From Pacificibacter marinus (GTDB lineage: Bacteria; Pseudomonadota; Alphaproteobacteria; Rhodobacterales; Rhodobacteraceae), in NCBI RefSeq assembly GCF_018860505.1, contig NZ_JAHKPU010000019.1:310001-374000 (forward strand): a stretch of 64,000 bases of DNA. The letters are read 5' to 3'. The position numbers were made by a program, and so were the translations under genes. Positions 30,120-40,337 of the stretch are shown here, piece after piece. The notes under the pieces are model-generated. The model did not search any database and was not told the DNA's origin. It saw only the letters and a program-made list of their open reading frames with translations. Position 1 is the first letter of the stretch, and every line of letters starts with the position of its first letter.

Positions 30120-32684
30120 TCACTTACGTGAAAAATGCGTCGCCTTTTCTTCTGCTGCGACCAATTGTGCCGCTGCCAAGCGCGCCACAGGGACGCGGAA
30201 GGGAGAACAAGACACATAATCGAATCCCGCCGCCCGACAAAAGGCGATAGATTCGGGGTTGCCCCCATGTTCGCCACAAACCGACAAGACGATCTTGGGT
30301 GAGGCCTTGCGACCTCGCGCAGCACCGATTGTCAAAAGCTCGCCCACACCGTCGACATCAAGTGTGTGAAACGGGTCTTCGGGAAACACACCTTGCTGAA
30401 CATAAGCGTTCATAAAACGCCCCGCGTCATCACGCGATAAACCGTAAGCCATCTGCGTCAGATCGTTTGTCCCAAATGACAAGAAAGCCGCGTGTTGGGC
30501 AATCTCATGGGCACGCAATGCCGCGCGCGGCGTTTCAACCATCACCCCAAGGCGATAGGTGAATTCTGCACCCTTTTCGTTGCGCACAGCGGCAGCGACA
30601 CCGTCAACCAAGGTCTTGACCAACTCAACTTCGCGCATCGCCGACACCAGCGGGATCATTATCTCAGGCACAACAGGGTCACCCAGCTTCGATGCCTCAA
30701 TCGTTGCCTCGAAAATCGCACGCGCTTGCATCTCATAGATCTCAGGGAAGGTAATCCCCAACCGCACGCCGCGCATCCCCAGCATCGGGTTGAACTCTGA
30801 CAACCACTCGATCCGGCGCGTCACGTCAGAGAGCGGTAAATCCAATGCCTCGGCCAATTCCTTGGCCCCTGCCCTGTCTGATGGCAAAAATTCATGCAAG
30901 GGCGGATCAAGTAATCTGATGCATACAGGCTGCCCCTGCATGATGCGAAACAGCTCGATAAAATCAGAGCGCTGCATCGGCAACAGCCGCGAGATCGCTT
31001 CTTGGCGGTCCTCATGAGTGGCGGCAAAAATCATTTCGCGCATCGCCGTCAAACGGTCGCCTTCGAAAAACATATGTTCCGTGCGACACAGCCCGATACC
31101 CTGCGCCTTGAAATCACGTGCCATAGCTGCGTCTGCGGGCGTGTCGGCATTGGCGCGCACATCGATGTCACGAATGGCGTCTGCCCATTCCATCAATTGC
31201 AAATACCAATAGTCTTTCGAGGGCGGCAACATTTTGGTCTCGCCGATCAAAGCCTCGCCAGCCGAACCATCGAGCGTGATCATATCGCCCTCGTTCAAGG
31301 TCTGCCCGTTTGCGCCCGTAATCGTCTTTTTGCGCGAATTGATCGTCATCGATGCGCCGACAACGCAAGGCACGCCCATGCCCCGCGCGATCACCGCCGC
31401 ATGTGATGTGACGCCGCCTCGTTCGGTCAAAACGCCCACAGATGAATGCATGCCGCGAATGTCTTCGGGCGCGGTTTCGCGCCGCACCAAGATGCAAGCC
31501 TCGCCACGCGCCTCAGAGATTTGTGCCGCTGCCGATGAAAACACCAAACGCCCGACAGCGCCGCCAGGGCTGGCCGCGATTCCTTTGGCAAAAGCCGACC
31601 TTGGCGCAGTGCGATCAACTTGTGGATGCAAAAGTTCCGTCAAAGAGCGCGGCTGAATGCGCAGCACAGCGTCGGATTTGGGAATGATACCATCTTCGGC
31701 CAATTGCACAGCCGAGCGCAGCGTTGCGCGTGTTGATCGCTGAACACGCACCGCGTCCAAAATAACCAGCTTGTTGTTTTCTATGATAAACTCGACCAGC
31801 ATCTCTTCGCGTAATTTGACGCGGCACAATTGTGTCATTGTGGTGAGCTGCTCGAACAGCTTCGGGCAATCCACCTCAAGCGAGGGGCCGCGTGTGTCTT
31901 GGGTCAGATACATCACGTCTGCCTGATCCGTCAGCGCGCTGCGGCCAATCGCTTGGCGTTTGTAGCGACCGCGAATAAGGGGCGCGCCCGTTTCTTCGTC
32001 AATCAGTTGTATAACGCCCGCGCCACTTTCACCGGGACCGACCCCAAGCGACATGGCCTGCACGATCAACCCCAAACCTGCATCCGCTGGGGCACCTTTG
32101 GCTTGGCGCAACAAACGTGCTGTTGTGCCCGACCATGCACGCGCCATAGAGCGCAGCACTTTGATCAGTTGCGTATCGACATCTTGCGGAAACGGTTCGT
32201 CAGTTTCGTTTTCATAGGCTTCCAGCGCAGATTTCAACGCCTGATGAACAGGCGTCGCACTATCATTTTCGAACTCTTCAGGGTCCAAACGTTCAATATG
32301 AATGGCGTAGGCTTGCACAAATCGCAAGTAAAGCGCGTCTGCGGTGTCTGCCCCGTGGGTCGCGGTCAGTTCCGCATGACGGTCTTCGTTCATGCCCACA
32401 TTCAACATCGCGCCGGGACCGCCCCAATCGGGGTCTTCGCTTGACGGGCGCACAGTCAGCAGTGGCGCGTCCCCAAAGGTTTTCAGCAGGGCAGAGATAT
32501 CAAGGGGGAGACCATCGGCCAATTTGCGCACCGCATCAAATGACAAGGCCACCGTTTCAGGCACCGGCAAATCAAGGCGCACCAAGCGTTGCAAGCATTT
32601 GGCCCGCCCGCCATGCGTATTAACGGCGATTGGTGCCACGCGGCGAATACGGGTATACCCGAGACTGTCATTATTTTGCTGCAC
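30120..32684 (-). CDS. ppdK: Pyruvate, phosphate dikinase
   Basis: 854 residues from GTG 32684, preceded by AGGGAG; an ATG at 32741 lacks such a site. It interconverts pyruvate, ATP and Pi with PEP, AMP and PPi. N-terminal nucleotide-binding part (NTHGGRAKCLQRLV, LLTVRPSSEDPDWGGPGAMLN), the swivelling domain with phosphorylated His428 in GGVTSHAAVIARGMG, and the C-terminal PEP barrel with GLCRTEHMFFEGDRL, the FLSFGTNDLTQMAYG loop and the catalytic Cys of SVCGEHGG. The N-terminal domain is diverged from the plant and Bacteroides enzymes, but all catalytic marks are present. It gives PEP for gluconeogenesis alongside malate synthase. Confidence 0.95.
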   Translation of the reverse strand: MQQNNDSLGYTRIRRVAPIAVNTHGGRAKCLQRLVRLDLPVPETVALSFDAVRKLADGLPLDISALLKTFGDAPLLTVRPSSEDPDWGGPGAMLNVGMNEDRHAELTATHGADTADALYLRFVQAYAIHIERLDPEEFENDSATPVHQALKSALEAYENETDEPFPQDVDTQLIKVLRSMARAWSGTTARLLRQAKGAPADAGLGLIVQAMSLGVGPGESGAGVIQLIDEETGAPLIRGRYKRQAIGRSALTDQADVMYLTQDTRGPSLEVDCPKLFEQLTTMTQLCRVKLREEMLVEFIIENNKLVILDAVRVQRSTRATLRSAVQLAEDGIIPKSDAVLRIQPRSLTELLHPQVDRTAPRSAFAKGIAASPGGAVGRLVFSSAAAQISEARGEACILVRRETAPEDIRGMHSSVGVLTERGGVTSHAAVIARGMGVPCVVGASMTINSRKKTITGANGQTLNEGDMITLDGSAGEALIGETKMLPPSKDYWYLQLMEWADAIRDIDVRANADTPADAAMARDFKAQGIGLCRTEHMFFEGDRLTAMREMIFAATHEDRQEAISRLLPMQRSDFIELFRIMQGQPVCIRLLDPPLHEFLPSDRAGAKELAEALDLPLSDVTRRIEWLSEFNPMLGMRGVRLGITFPEIYEMQARAIFEATIEASKLGDPVVPEIMIPLVSAMREVELVKTLVDGVAAAVRNEKGAEFTYRLGVMVETPRAALRAHEIAQHAAFLSFGTNDLTQMAYGLSRDDAGRFMNAYVQQGVFPEDPFHTLDVDGVGELLTIGAARGRKASPKIVLSVCGEHGGNPESIAFCRAAGFDYVSCSPFRVPVARLAAAQLVAAEEKATHFSRK

Positions 32685-32771
32685 TGCGGCGCTCCCTTTG
32701 AGGGTACAGATTAAGCGCCTATGGCGGCGGGGCGCAATCAAAACGTGACGCCCCGCGCTGATTTTACACGT

Positions 32772-35000
32772 TTAACCGTCGAGTTTGGTCAAATCGGCCA
32801 CCGACAAACAAATGTCGCGAATGCGTCCCAACAGATTCAAACGGTTACGGCGCACCACGGAATTGTCTGAATTGACTTGAACCGCGTCAAAAAAGGCATC
32901 CACAGCCCCGCGCATCGCCGCCATGGCCGACATTGCGCCCTCAAAGTCTTCAGCCGCCATTGCAGGTTTGATCGCCGTTTCTGCCGTATCAAGGGCTGCG
33001 AACAGTGCTTTTTCCGCGTCGTCTTCGGCGAATTTGATGTCGGGACCGTAAGAGTATTCCACGCCATCTTTGTCTTCGGCCTGCGTCAAAATGTTATTGG
33101 CGCGTTTGAACCCTTGGATCAGGTTTGCACCGTCTTCTGTGGCCAGCGTCTGCGACAAAGCGCGGGCACGTTTGACCAGCAAAGTGATGTCGTCAGCCCC
33201 ATCCATCGCAAGACAGGCATCGATCACATCGTGACGAATGCCTTCGTCTTTGAGGAAGACTTTCAAGCGGTCATGGAAGAAGGAGAGGAGATTAGTCAGA
33301 GGATTTGGCAACTTTTTTTCCGAAAGCCAGTCGGCATAACCTTCGAACGAGACATCTCCAGTTCCAAGAACCTCCAGTGACAAATCGAGAACTTCAGTGA
33401 AGTCTTCCAATTTATGGAAAAATTCGGCGTTCAGAGTATTCATTTGTTTGCGCGCTAAAACCCTCATTTGTGAATGGATGCAACGCAACAGTGGCAACCG
33501 AGCTTCATTCACCAAAATCAACCGAATAACACCCAAAGCCGCACGACGCAGCGCGAACGGGTCCTTCGATCCTGTTGGCTTTTCATCAATCGCCCAGAAC
33601 CCTGTCAGCGTGTCGAGTTTATCGGCAAGTGCTACAGCAACGGACACAGGGTCTGTTGGCACGTCATCTGACGGACCCAGTGGCGAATAGTGATCGCGGC
33701 AAGCGTCAGCCACAGCATCAGAAAGGCCAGCCTTTTTGGCGTAATAGCGCCCCATGATGCCTTGCAGTTCTGGGAATTCATAGACCATTTCAGACGATAG
33801 ATCGGCCTTGGCGACCTTCGCGGCCAGTTCGGCCTCATCGGCGTCAGCCCCCACAATAGGCGCGATTTCACGGGCCAAAGCAGCAATGCGTCCAATACGA
33901 TCCGCTTGAGAGCCAAGTTTGTTGTGGAAGGTCACGTTTGAAAGCGGACCAGACATGGCCTCCAGCCCCTCGCGTTCCACAGTGCGGATGTCATTGTCCC
34001 AGAAAAACTTCGCATCCGCCAAACGGGCGGACAGAACCTTTTCGTTGCCCGCCAGAATGGTCGCGCCTTGGTCAGCGGTTTCGCGGTTGGCGACGGTGAC
34101 AAATTTTTCAATGCGCCCCGTGTCGCCACCAGTGGCTTTGGGATTGCGCACGGAAAAGAACTTTTGGTGTTCTTTCATCGAGGTTTGCAGCACCTCTGGT
34201 GGCAAGTCCAAGAAATCCGCACCGATGTTGCCCATCAGCACAACAGGCCATTCGACAAGCCCTGCGACTTCGGCCAAAAGGCCAGCATCTTCAACGACTT
34301 CCAAACCCTGCGCAAAGGCTTGGTTGGTGGCGTCATGCCAGATGTGATCGGCGCGTTCGGTGGCGTCCAGCATCACATATGCGGATTTAAGCTTGCTGGA
34401 GTAATCGTCAAAAGACACCACATCAAAAGCATCCGGCGCCATAAAGCGGTGCCCGCGTGTAGAGCGGCCAGAGGCAATGCCATCAATGTCGAATTCAACA
34501 ACGTCTGAGCCATCCTCGGCGGACAAGATGCAGATGATAGAGTGCAAAGGACGCACCCATTTCAGCGAACCTGAGCCCCAGCGCATGGCTTTTGGCCAAG
34601 GGAAGTTGCGGATCGCTTTTTCCAACACTTCGGCAATGATAGGGGCTGCGGCGCGGCCTTGCTTGGTGATTTTGGCGACATAGAATGTGCCTTTTTTCTC
34701 TTCCACCGTGCCAAGGTCTTCTTTGGCGACACCAGCGCCGCGCAAGAAACCAGCAAGCGCTTTTTCGGGCGCATCAATCCGCGGGCCTTTGCGCTCCTCG
34801 ACCGTGGTGGGGCTTTCCGCCAAGAGGCCCTCAACCGACAACGCCAAGCGGCGCGGCGTGGCGAAAGCGCCAGCAGAGGCATAGGTCAGACCCGCCTCGA
34901 CAAGTCCGTTGGTGACCAGTTTTTTCAAATCCTCAGCGGCGCGTTTTTGCATCCGCGCGGGGATTTCCTCAGAGAACAGTTCAATCATAAGATCGGGCAT
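32772..35000 (-). CDS. glyS: Glycine--tRNA ligase beta subunit
   Basis: 742 residues, AAAGGAAC ribosome site. Beta chain of the heterotetrameric class II enzyme; binds tRNA-Gly. The family-typical start is MPDLMIELFSEEIPARMQ; internal marks include SLKWVRPLHSIICIL, STRGHRFMAP, an HD-like domain segment (KKAGLSDAVADACRDHYSPLGPSD) and the C-terminal anticodon-binding helical domain (RNRLNLLGRIRDIC). It follows glyQ, separated by one small gene, in one transcription unit. Confidence 0.97.
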   Translation of the reverse strand: MPDLMIELFSEEIPARMQKRAAEDLKKLVTNGLVEAGLTYASAGAFATPRRLALSVEGLLAESPTTVEERKGPRIDAPEKALAGFLRGAGVAKEDLGTVEEKKGTFYVAKITKQGRAAAPIIAEVLEKAIRNFPWPKAMRWGSGSLKWVRPLHSIICILSAEDGSDVVEFDIDGIASGRSTRGHRFMAPDAFDVVSFDDYSSKLKSAYVMLDATERADHIWHDATNQAFAQGLEVVEDAGLLAEVAGLVEWPVVLMGNIGADFLDLPPEVLQTSMKEHQKFFSVRNPKATGGDTGRIEKFVTVANRETADQGATILAGNEKVLSARLADAKFFWDNDIRTVEREGLEAMSGPLSNVTFHNKLGSQADRIGRIAALAREIAPIVGADADEAELAAKVAKADLSSEMVYEFPELQGIMGRYYAKKAGLSDAVADACRDHYSPLGPSDDVPTDPVSVAVALADKLDTLTGFWAIDEKPTGSKDPFALRRAALGVIRLILVNEARLPLLRCIHSQMRVLARKQMNTLNAEFFHKLEDFTEVLDLSLEVLGTGDVSFEGYADWLSEKKLPNPLTNLLSFFHDRLKVFLKDEGIRHDVIDACLAMDGADDITLLVKRARALSQTLATEDGANLIQGFKRANNILTQAEDKDGVEYSYGPDIKFAEDDAEKALFAALDTAETAIKPAMAAEDFEGAMSAMAAMRGAVDAFFDAVQVNSDNSVVRRNRLNLLGRIRDICLSVADLTKLDG

Positions 35001-35018
35001 AATGGTGTTCCTTTAGGC

Positions 35019-35555
35019 TTACTGACCAGCGTTTGCGGCTGGGGCTGGTGGACAGCCTTCGGGTGCGGGTTCACCGTCAAAGACGGTCGCGCCACACGTA
35101 TTGATTTGATGCCACGCGAACGCGCGACCATCGGCATAAACGGCCAAAACGCGGTCGATGCCGTAAACGATGTTTTCGGTGCCCATAAAGGCCATAGCAG
35201 CACCACTTTCCAGATCGGCCTCAAGCGTTTTGGCGTCGAAACAGCCAAACCAGCTGGGCGCGGTCAAAGGTGTGGGGGCGGCATGGGGTTGAAATGTTTC
35301 GGTCATCATCGCCTGCGACAAGGGTGTTTTGAAACAAGAACGGTATTTGATCGGCGAAGTGTCGGCATCAATGCCTTCGAAATCTTCGGCCAAAATGTCC
35401 TCAGACACGCCATCGAATGTGGTCGCAGACACCACAGCGGCAGGCGAGCTGACTTCGATCGGATCGTAGTAAGCATAGACTTGGCTGTAGTATAAAAACC
35501 CGCCAAATATCGCGGCTGTTGCTAAGATCCCCCCTGACACGATGGAGCCCTTCAT
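35019..35555 (-). CDS. Conserved hypothetical membrane-anchored protein (DUF6446-like) between glyQ and glyS
   Basis: 178 residues: a short basic start and one membrane segment (about 5-27, [19 protein letters not shown]), then a soluble periplasmic-type domain with three cysteines ([18 protein letters not shown] and INTCGATVF) and a proline/alanine tail. I recall a Rhodobacteraceae family numbered DUF6446 with this genomic position, but cannot confirm the match. Start overlaps the glyQ stop by four bases and its stop lies 18 bp before glyS, so it is translationally embedded in the glycyl-tRNA synthetase operon. No catalytic motif visible. Confidence 0.8.
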   Translation of the reverse strand: MKGSIVSGGILATAAIFGGFLYYSQVYAYYDPIEVSSPAAVVSATTFDGVSEDILAEDFEGIDADTSPIKYRSCFKTPLSQAMMTETFQPHAAPTPLTAPSWFGCFDAKTLEADLESGAAMAFMGTENIVYGIDRVLAVYADGRAFAWHQINTCGATVFDGEPAPEGCPPAPAANAGQ

Positions 35556-36493
35556 TCGGCGGCCTCGGGCATATAGCCCCCAGCTTTGGTCTGCACAAAC
35601 GCATCAGCACAGGCTTTAGCGAGCGTGCGCACGCGGCCGATATAGGCTTGGCGTTCGGTGACAGAAATCACGCCGCGCGCATCCAAAAGGTTAAAGATAT
35701 GTGAGGCCTTGATGCATTGGTCATAAGCGGGGTGCGCCATGATGATGCGCTTGCCAGTTTTGGGATCATCCGCAGGCACGGACAGCAAAGCGTGACATTC
35801 GGCCTCGGCCTCTTCAAAGTTTTTGAGAAGCTTGTCAGTATTGGCCGCATCAAAGTTGTGACGGGCGTATTCTTCCTCGGTCTGTTTGAACACATCGCCA
35901 TAGGTCAGCGGTGTGGGCGAGGACGGGTCATTGAATGGCATATCCATCACATGATCCACGCTGAGGATATACATCGCCAAGCGCTCAAGCCCGTAAGTCA
36001 ATTCGCCAGAGACAGGCGTGCAATCATGCCCGCCGACCTGTTGGAAATAGGTGAACTGCGACACTTCCATACCGTCGCACCAAACTTCCCAGCCAAGCCC
36101 CCATGCGCCAAGTGTTGGCGATTCCCAATCGTCCTCGACAAAACGGATGTCGTGCAGCTCGGCATCGATACCGATGGCTTTAAGTGAGCCTAGGTAAAGC
36201 TCTTGCAGGTCTTTGGGGCTGGGTTTGATCACCACTTGGTATTGGTAATAATGCTGCAAGCGATTGGGGTTTTCACCGTAACGGCCATCTGTCGGGCGAC
36301 GCGAAGGCTGCACGTAAGCGGCGGCCCAAGGGTTTGTGCCAAGCGAACGCAGGGTCGTCGCAGGGTGAAACGTCCCCGCGCCCACTTCCATATCGTAGGG
36401 CTGCAAAACAGCGCAGCCTTTTGTGGCCCAATAAGCCTGAAGTCTAAGGATGATCTCCTGAAAGGAGCGCGGTTTATCAACTGTCTGCGACAT
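35552..36493 (-). CDS. glyQ: Glycine--tRNA ligase alpha subunit
   Basis: 313 residues. Catalytic chain of the class II synthetase: motif-like [53 protein letters not shown] (motif 2 region) and [12 protein letters not shown] (motif 3). It activates glycine and charges tRNA-Gly with the beta subunit. First gene of the glyQ-DUF-glyS unit; ppdK and the SleB gene follow on the same strand. Confidence 0.97.
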   Translation of the reverse strand: MSQTVDKPRSFQEIILRLQAYWATKGCAVLQPYDMEVGAGTFHPATTLRSLGTNPWAAAYVQPSRRPTDGRYGENPNRLQHYYQYQVVIKPSPKDLQELYLGSLKAIGIDAELHDIRFVEDDWESPTLGAWGLGWEVWCDGMEVSQFTYFQQVGGHDCTPVSGELTYGLERLAMYILSVDHVMDMPFNDPSSPTPLTYGDVFKQTEEEYARHNFDAANTDKLLKNFEEAEAECHALLSVPADDPKTGKRIIMAHPAYDQCIKASHIFNLLDARGVISVTERQAYIGRVRTLAKACADAFVQTKAGGYMPEAAE

Positions 36494-36797
36494 GGGGTTC
36501 CCTTGCCAATCTTATGTCAGGCCAGCGCCAAAGGGACGCGCGCCGATGATCTGGAATGCGGGTTTTAAATAGGCAAGCCACGCGGGGGCGTCAATCGAAA
36601 GCCACCTCTGCACCGCCTCTTTGCGGCGCTTTGCTAAGATAGTTTCGCCAAGAGTGGCCATCCGACCCGTCATTTACACGCATCTCACGGAAAACCATCA
36701 AAAACGCGTATCAACATATTGACCTTAAGGACGGTCTGCTTTCTTGTCCTACCCGAAGAAAAAGAGCGGAATGCTCACACAGGACGCAGGGTTTTAT
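36494..36797. other. Divergent intergenic region
   Basis: 304 bp between glyQ (minus) and the trypsin-like gene (plus). It must carry both promoters. I see no operator, hairpin of note or small gene. Confidence 0.5.
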
Positions 36798-38537
36798 ATG
36801 ACACGTTATTTTGTTGCTCTCCAAATGGGGCTTGTTGCCTCGCTTTATTCAGGCACAGCACTCGCCGACGCTTGGGTCCAAATCGAGGCACAGCCCTCTT
36901 TGACCACAGCCACACAATCCGCTCGAACTTATTCAGGTACATTGCCAAACGTCGTGGGTTTTAAACTGGCGGGACGTTGGCACGCCATTGCACTTGGACC
37001 TTATGCAGATGATGGGGATGCGGAAGCGGCCCGTCGCTCTTTGCGTGCCCAAGGCCTCATCCCAAGCGACAGTTTCATCGTGGATGGCTCAAACTTTCGC
37101 CAACCCTTTTGGCCGGTTGGCGGCGCGGCAGCGTTAACGCCTGCCGCCCCTGTCGAGGCCCCAGTCGCCACGGCACCAGCGCAAGCCTCAGCCTCCCCCG
37201 AGGCTGTGACCATCGCCCCCGCACGCGAAGAAACAGTGGCTGAAGCCCGTCGGTCCGAAAGCACATTGGATCGCGCTGGCCGCGAAGAATTGCAAGTCGC
37301 ATTGAAATTTGCTGGCTTTTACAAATCCACCATCGACGGATCATTCGGGCGCGGCACGCGCGGATCGATGTCCGCATGGCAAGAGTCCAAAGGCTATCAA
37401 TCCACTGGCGTTTTGACCACAGCGCAGCGTGCAGAGGTTGTCGGCACCTATCGCGCCTTCGTTCAAAGCCTCGGCCTTACACCTGTGAACGATGAGGTTG
37501 CGGGGCTTATGATCGACTTGCCATTGGGCTTGGTCGAATTTGATGCCTACGCGCCGCCGTTTGCCAAGTACAAATCAAAAGACGACAGCGGTGTTGAAGT
37601 TCTGTTGATTTCGCAATCCGGTGACGAGGCCACACTGGCAGGCCTGTATGAGATCATGCAGACACTGGATATCGTCCCCTTGGAAGGCCCAAGATCACGC
37701 AAAGCCTCAAGCTTTACCCTGACAGGCACTGACAACACCTTGAGCTCAACCACAGAAGCACGCCTGCAATCGGGTCACGTCAAAGGCTTTATGCTGATTT
37801 GGCCCAATGGGGACGACCAGCGCCGCGATATGGCACTGGACGCGATGCGCAATTGGTCTGCCACAGACGCCGTGCTACCTGATGCCTATGGCGATGGTGC
37901 AGCACAAGACATCAATCTATTGGCGGGCTTAGAGATTCGTCGCCCCGACAAGGTAGGGTCCGGGTTTTACGTTGATGGCCAAGGGCATGTTCTGACATCT
38001 TCTTCAGTTGTCGAACAATGCACCAATATTACCTTGGATGACATCTATTCTGCCAAAGTTGTGGCAAATGAAAACGGTATGGCCCTGCTGTCACCGGATG
38101 ATGCGCTTGCGCCGCCGACCCATGCAGGTTTCGACATGCGCTTGCCGCGCCTGCAGTCCGAAATTTCTGTTTCAGGATATGCTTATGGCGGGCGTCTAGG
38201 GGCGGCCTCTTTGAACTACGGTATTATGCAAGAACATGTGGGACTGGCGGGCGAAACCGATGTGTTGCGCTTGTCTTTGACAGCTTTGCCAGGGGAAATC
38301 GGCGGGCCAGTGTTGGCGACAACCGGCGGTGTGGTTGGCATGCTTGCTCCGACACCAGACACAGGCCGCGCTCTGCCAGATGATGTTGCTTTTGCTCATG
38401 ATATGGAAAAGATCGCGGTGTTTTTGTCAGGTAATGGCGTAACAATGACCGCGTCGGAAAACACCAGCGATATGTCAGATGCGCAATTGGTGTCTACTGG
38501 CCGTGATATCACCGCTTTGGTGAGCTGCTGGAACTGA
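36798..38537 (+). CDS. Secreted multidomain protein: SPOR-like, peptidoglycan-binding and catalytically dead trypsin-like domain
   Basis: 579 residues from ATG 36798 (signal peptide to TALADA); an ATG at 36744 or 36771 would hide the signal. Order: SPOR-like region (about 25-106, GFKLAGRWHAIALGPY), Ala/Pro linker, PG_binding_1 domain (about 157-215, LQVALKFAGFYKSTIDGSFG), an alpha/beta middle part, and a trypsin-like domain (about 385-560). In the last, the three catalytic spots are changed: the His position in TSSSVVEQC reads Ser, the Asp in ENGMALLS reads Gly, and the Ser of GxSGGP reads Ile (PGEIGGPV). Likely a periplasmic, wall-associated scaffold or sensor, not a protease. Followed by a strong terminator. 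Confidence 0.85.
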   Translation: MTRYFVALQMGLVASLYSGTALADAWVQIEAQPSLTTATQSARTYSGTLPNVVGFKLAGRWHAIALGPYADDGDAEAARRSLRAQGLIPSDSFIVDGSNFRQPFWPVGGAAALTPAAPVEAPVATAPAQASASPEAVTIAPAREETVAEARRSESTLDRAGREELQVALKFAGFYKSTIDGSFGRGTRGSMSAWQESKGYQSTGVLTTAQRAEVVGTYRAFVQSLGLTPVNDEVAGLMIDLPLGLVEFDAYAPPFAKYKSKDDSGVEVLLISQSGDEATLAGLYEIMQTLDIVPLEGPRSRKASSFTLTGTDNTLSSTTEARLQSGHVKGFMLIWPNGDDQRRDMALDAMRNWSATDAVLPDAYGDGAAQDINLLAGLEIRRPDKVGSGFYVDGQGHVLTSSSVVEQCTNITLDDIYSAKVVANENGMALLSPDDALAPPTHAGFDMRLPRLQSEISVSGYAYGGRLGAASLNYGIMQEHVGLAGETDVLRLSLTALPGEIGGPVLATTGGVVGMLAPTPDTGRALPDDVAFAHDMEKIAVFLSGNGVTMTASENTSDMSDAQLVSTGRDITALVSCWN

Positions 38538-38567
38538 CCGCAGATCGAAGCGCATTCAATCAGCCTT

Positions 38568-38607
38568 AAAAAAAGCCCCGCAGACAATCGTCTTGCGGGG
38601 CTTTTTT
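38568..38607. terminator. Bidirectional rho-independent terminator
   Basis: AAAAGCCCCGCA (38571-38582) pairs with TGCGGGGCTTTT (38594-38605), 11-base loop, A-run on the left and T-run on the right. It serves the pseudoprotease gene on the plus strand and trkH on the minus strand. Confidence 0.93.
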
Positions 38608-38652
38608 ATGAAACCTTTGATAGGTGGTCGCCATAGATCAGCGACATATATC

Positions 38653-40101
38653 TTAAGTGCGCCAAAACCGAATGGTGAACAGTGCGAAGACCGACATAAC
38701 CTCAAGACGCCCCACCAACATCGCAATCGCCAATATCCATTTCGCGGGATCGTTGAGCGTCGCATAATTGCCCGCAGGACCGATAATATCGCCCAGCCCC
38801 GGACCGATACAGGCCAAAGCCGTTGCCGCGCCAGATATAGCCGTCACGAAATCAAGCCCTGTCGCGGCGAGTGCAACAGCCGTTATCCCAAGTGACACAA
38901 TAAACAGGCTAAAAAAGGCCATGACAGACGAAAGCACATCTTCCGATATCGGCCGTCCCTGATATCGCGGGGAAAAAATGCCATGTGGTGAGTGAATCTT
39001 GCGGATTTGCGCCCGCACAGAGGCGATCAAAAGCTGGTAACGAAAGATTTTGACAGAGCAAGCTGTCGATCCCGCACAGCCCCCAATCAACCCGATGAAA
39101 AAGAACCCCACAGACGGGAATGCGCCCCAAAGCTGATAATCAACCGAAGCATACCCCGTGCCCGAAATGATCGAGACCACGTTGAACAGACCTTCGCGCA
39201 CAGAATGTTCCAAATGATCCCCGTTGGCGATCAGTCTATAGGCGGTGAAAACCCCGACAAAGGTAAAGATCACACCAAGATAAGCATGAATTTGACTGTC
39301 GCGCCACAGCGGCTTGGCTGTGCCTTGTAAGAGCTGCACGTAACGCACAAACGGCAAGGACGCGAGAATCATGAACACCGCAGCCACATATTCAGCGGGG
39401 CCTTGAAACGCGCCGAATGAGGCATCATGGGTCGAAAACCCGCCAGTCGACATCGTGGTCAACGCATGATTCAACGCGTCAAACGCAGGCATACCCACGA
39501 TGATATAACACAGGTAACACAGCAGCGTCAGAACGACGTAGATACTTGAAATGCGATTGGCGATTTGTGCGGCGCGTGGCAGGACTTTTCCATCCGTATC
39601 AAAGGCTTCGGTCCTAAAAATCTGCATCCCCCCCACACGCAGTTCAGGCAAGAATACCATAGCGACAACAATGATACCGACGCCGCCAAACCATTGCAGC
39701 ATAGACCGCCACAACAATATCCCAGGTGGCAATTCATCCAAACCCGAAAAGACCGTGGCCCCTGTCGTTGTCACGCCAGACATGGCTTCAAAAAATGCAT
39801 CTGTCAGCGAGGCTTCGGTCACGCCCAACATGAACGGCAAGCCGCCAAACATCGGCAATGCAATCCATATGGCTGTTGTTAATAAGAAAATCTGTTGAAT
39901 AGACAGGCGGTCCGATACGCCATTGGAACAGGCCAGCGCAATAGAGCCTCCGCCAACAAAGGTGATCACCCCTGATGCAAAAAACACGGCCCAGTCGCCA
40001 CTACCAGCCCACAGGTCAACGCCCATAGGAATGAACATGGTCAAGCCCAAGGCAGCCACAAGCAGGCCAATAACATATCCGACAGGTCTAAGATCGTTCA
40101 T
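38653..40101 (-). CDS. trkH: Trk-type potassium uptake membrane protein
   Basis: 482 residues from ATG 40101, which gives the usual TrkH length; ATGs further up (40161, 40251) add charged residues without match. K+ translocating subunit, four M1-P-M2 repeats. Selectivity-filter segments are visible: SGVTTTGATVFSG, TTMSTGGFSTHD, SIISGTGYASVDY and AATALACIGPGLGD. A trkA/NAD-binding partner is required by the family but is not in the window. No good Shine-Dalgarno is apparent at the chosen start. Confidence 0.93.
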   Translation of the reverse strand: MNDLRPVGYVIGLLVAALGLTMFIPMGVDLWAGSGDWAVFFASGVITFVGGGSIALACSNGVSDRLSIQQIFLLTTAIWIALPMFGGLPFMLGVTEASLTDAFFEAMSGVTTTGATVFSGLDELPPGILLWRSMLQWFGGVGIIVVAMVFLPELRVGGMQIFRTEAFDTDGKVLPRAAQIANRISSIYVVLTLLCYLCYIIVGMPAFDALNHALTTMSTGGFSTHDASFGAFQGPAEYVAAVFMILASLPFVRYVQLLQGTAKPLWRDSQIHAYLGVIFTFVGVFTAYRLIANGDHLEHSVREGLFNVVSIISGTGYASVDYQLWGAFPSVGFFFIGLIGGCAGSTACSVKIFRYQLLIASVRAQIRKIHSPHGIFSPRYQGRPISEDVLSSVMAFFSLFIVSLGITAVALAATGLDFVTAISGAATALACIGPGLGDIIGPAGNYATLNDPAKWILAIAMLVGRLEVMSVFALFTIRFWRT

Positions 40102-40337
40102 TCGGCAAGGCTTGGCTTTTGATCGCGGCCAAGTCAAGCCACGAGTGGAAAAGATGCCCATGTGCCCCCGCACAACCATCTCATTGCTTGAAACTGTTGC
40201 AACGCTACGCCGCACACAGGGCAACAGGATGATCACATCCACATTCAGCACCGTCTAGGCATTGGGCCATATGAAGGTGTGGGCAACTCGTAAATTCAAA
40301 AGGTTTTGGATAGGTTGCGACCCCAGCTGCAGATCAC

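Noticed and set aside
36798-38537. Active trypsin-like protease
   Set aside because: All three catalytic positions are substituted, so only the fold is claimed.
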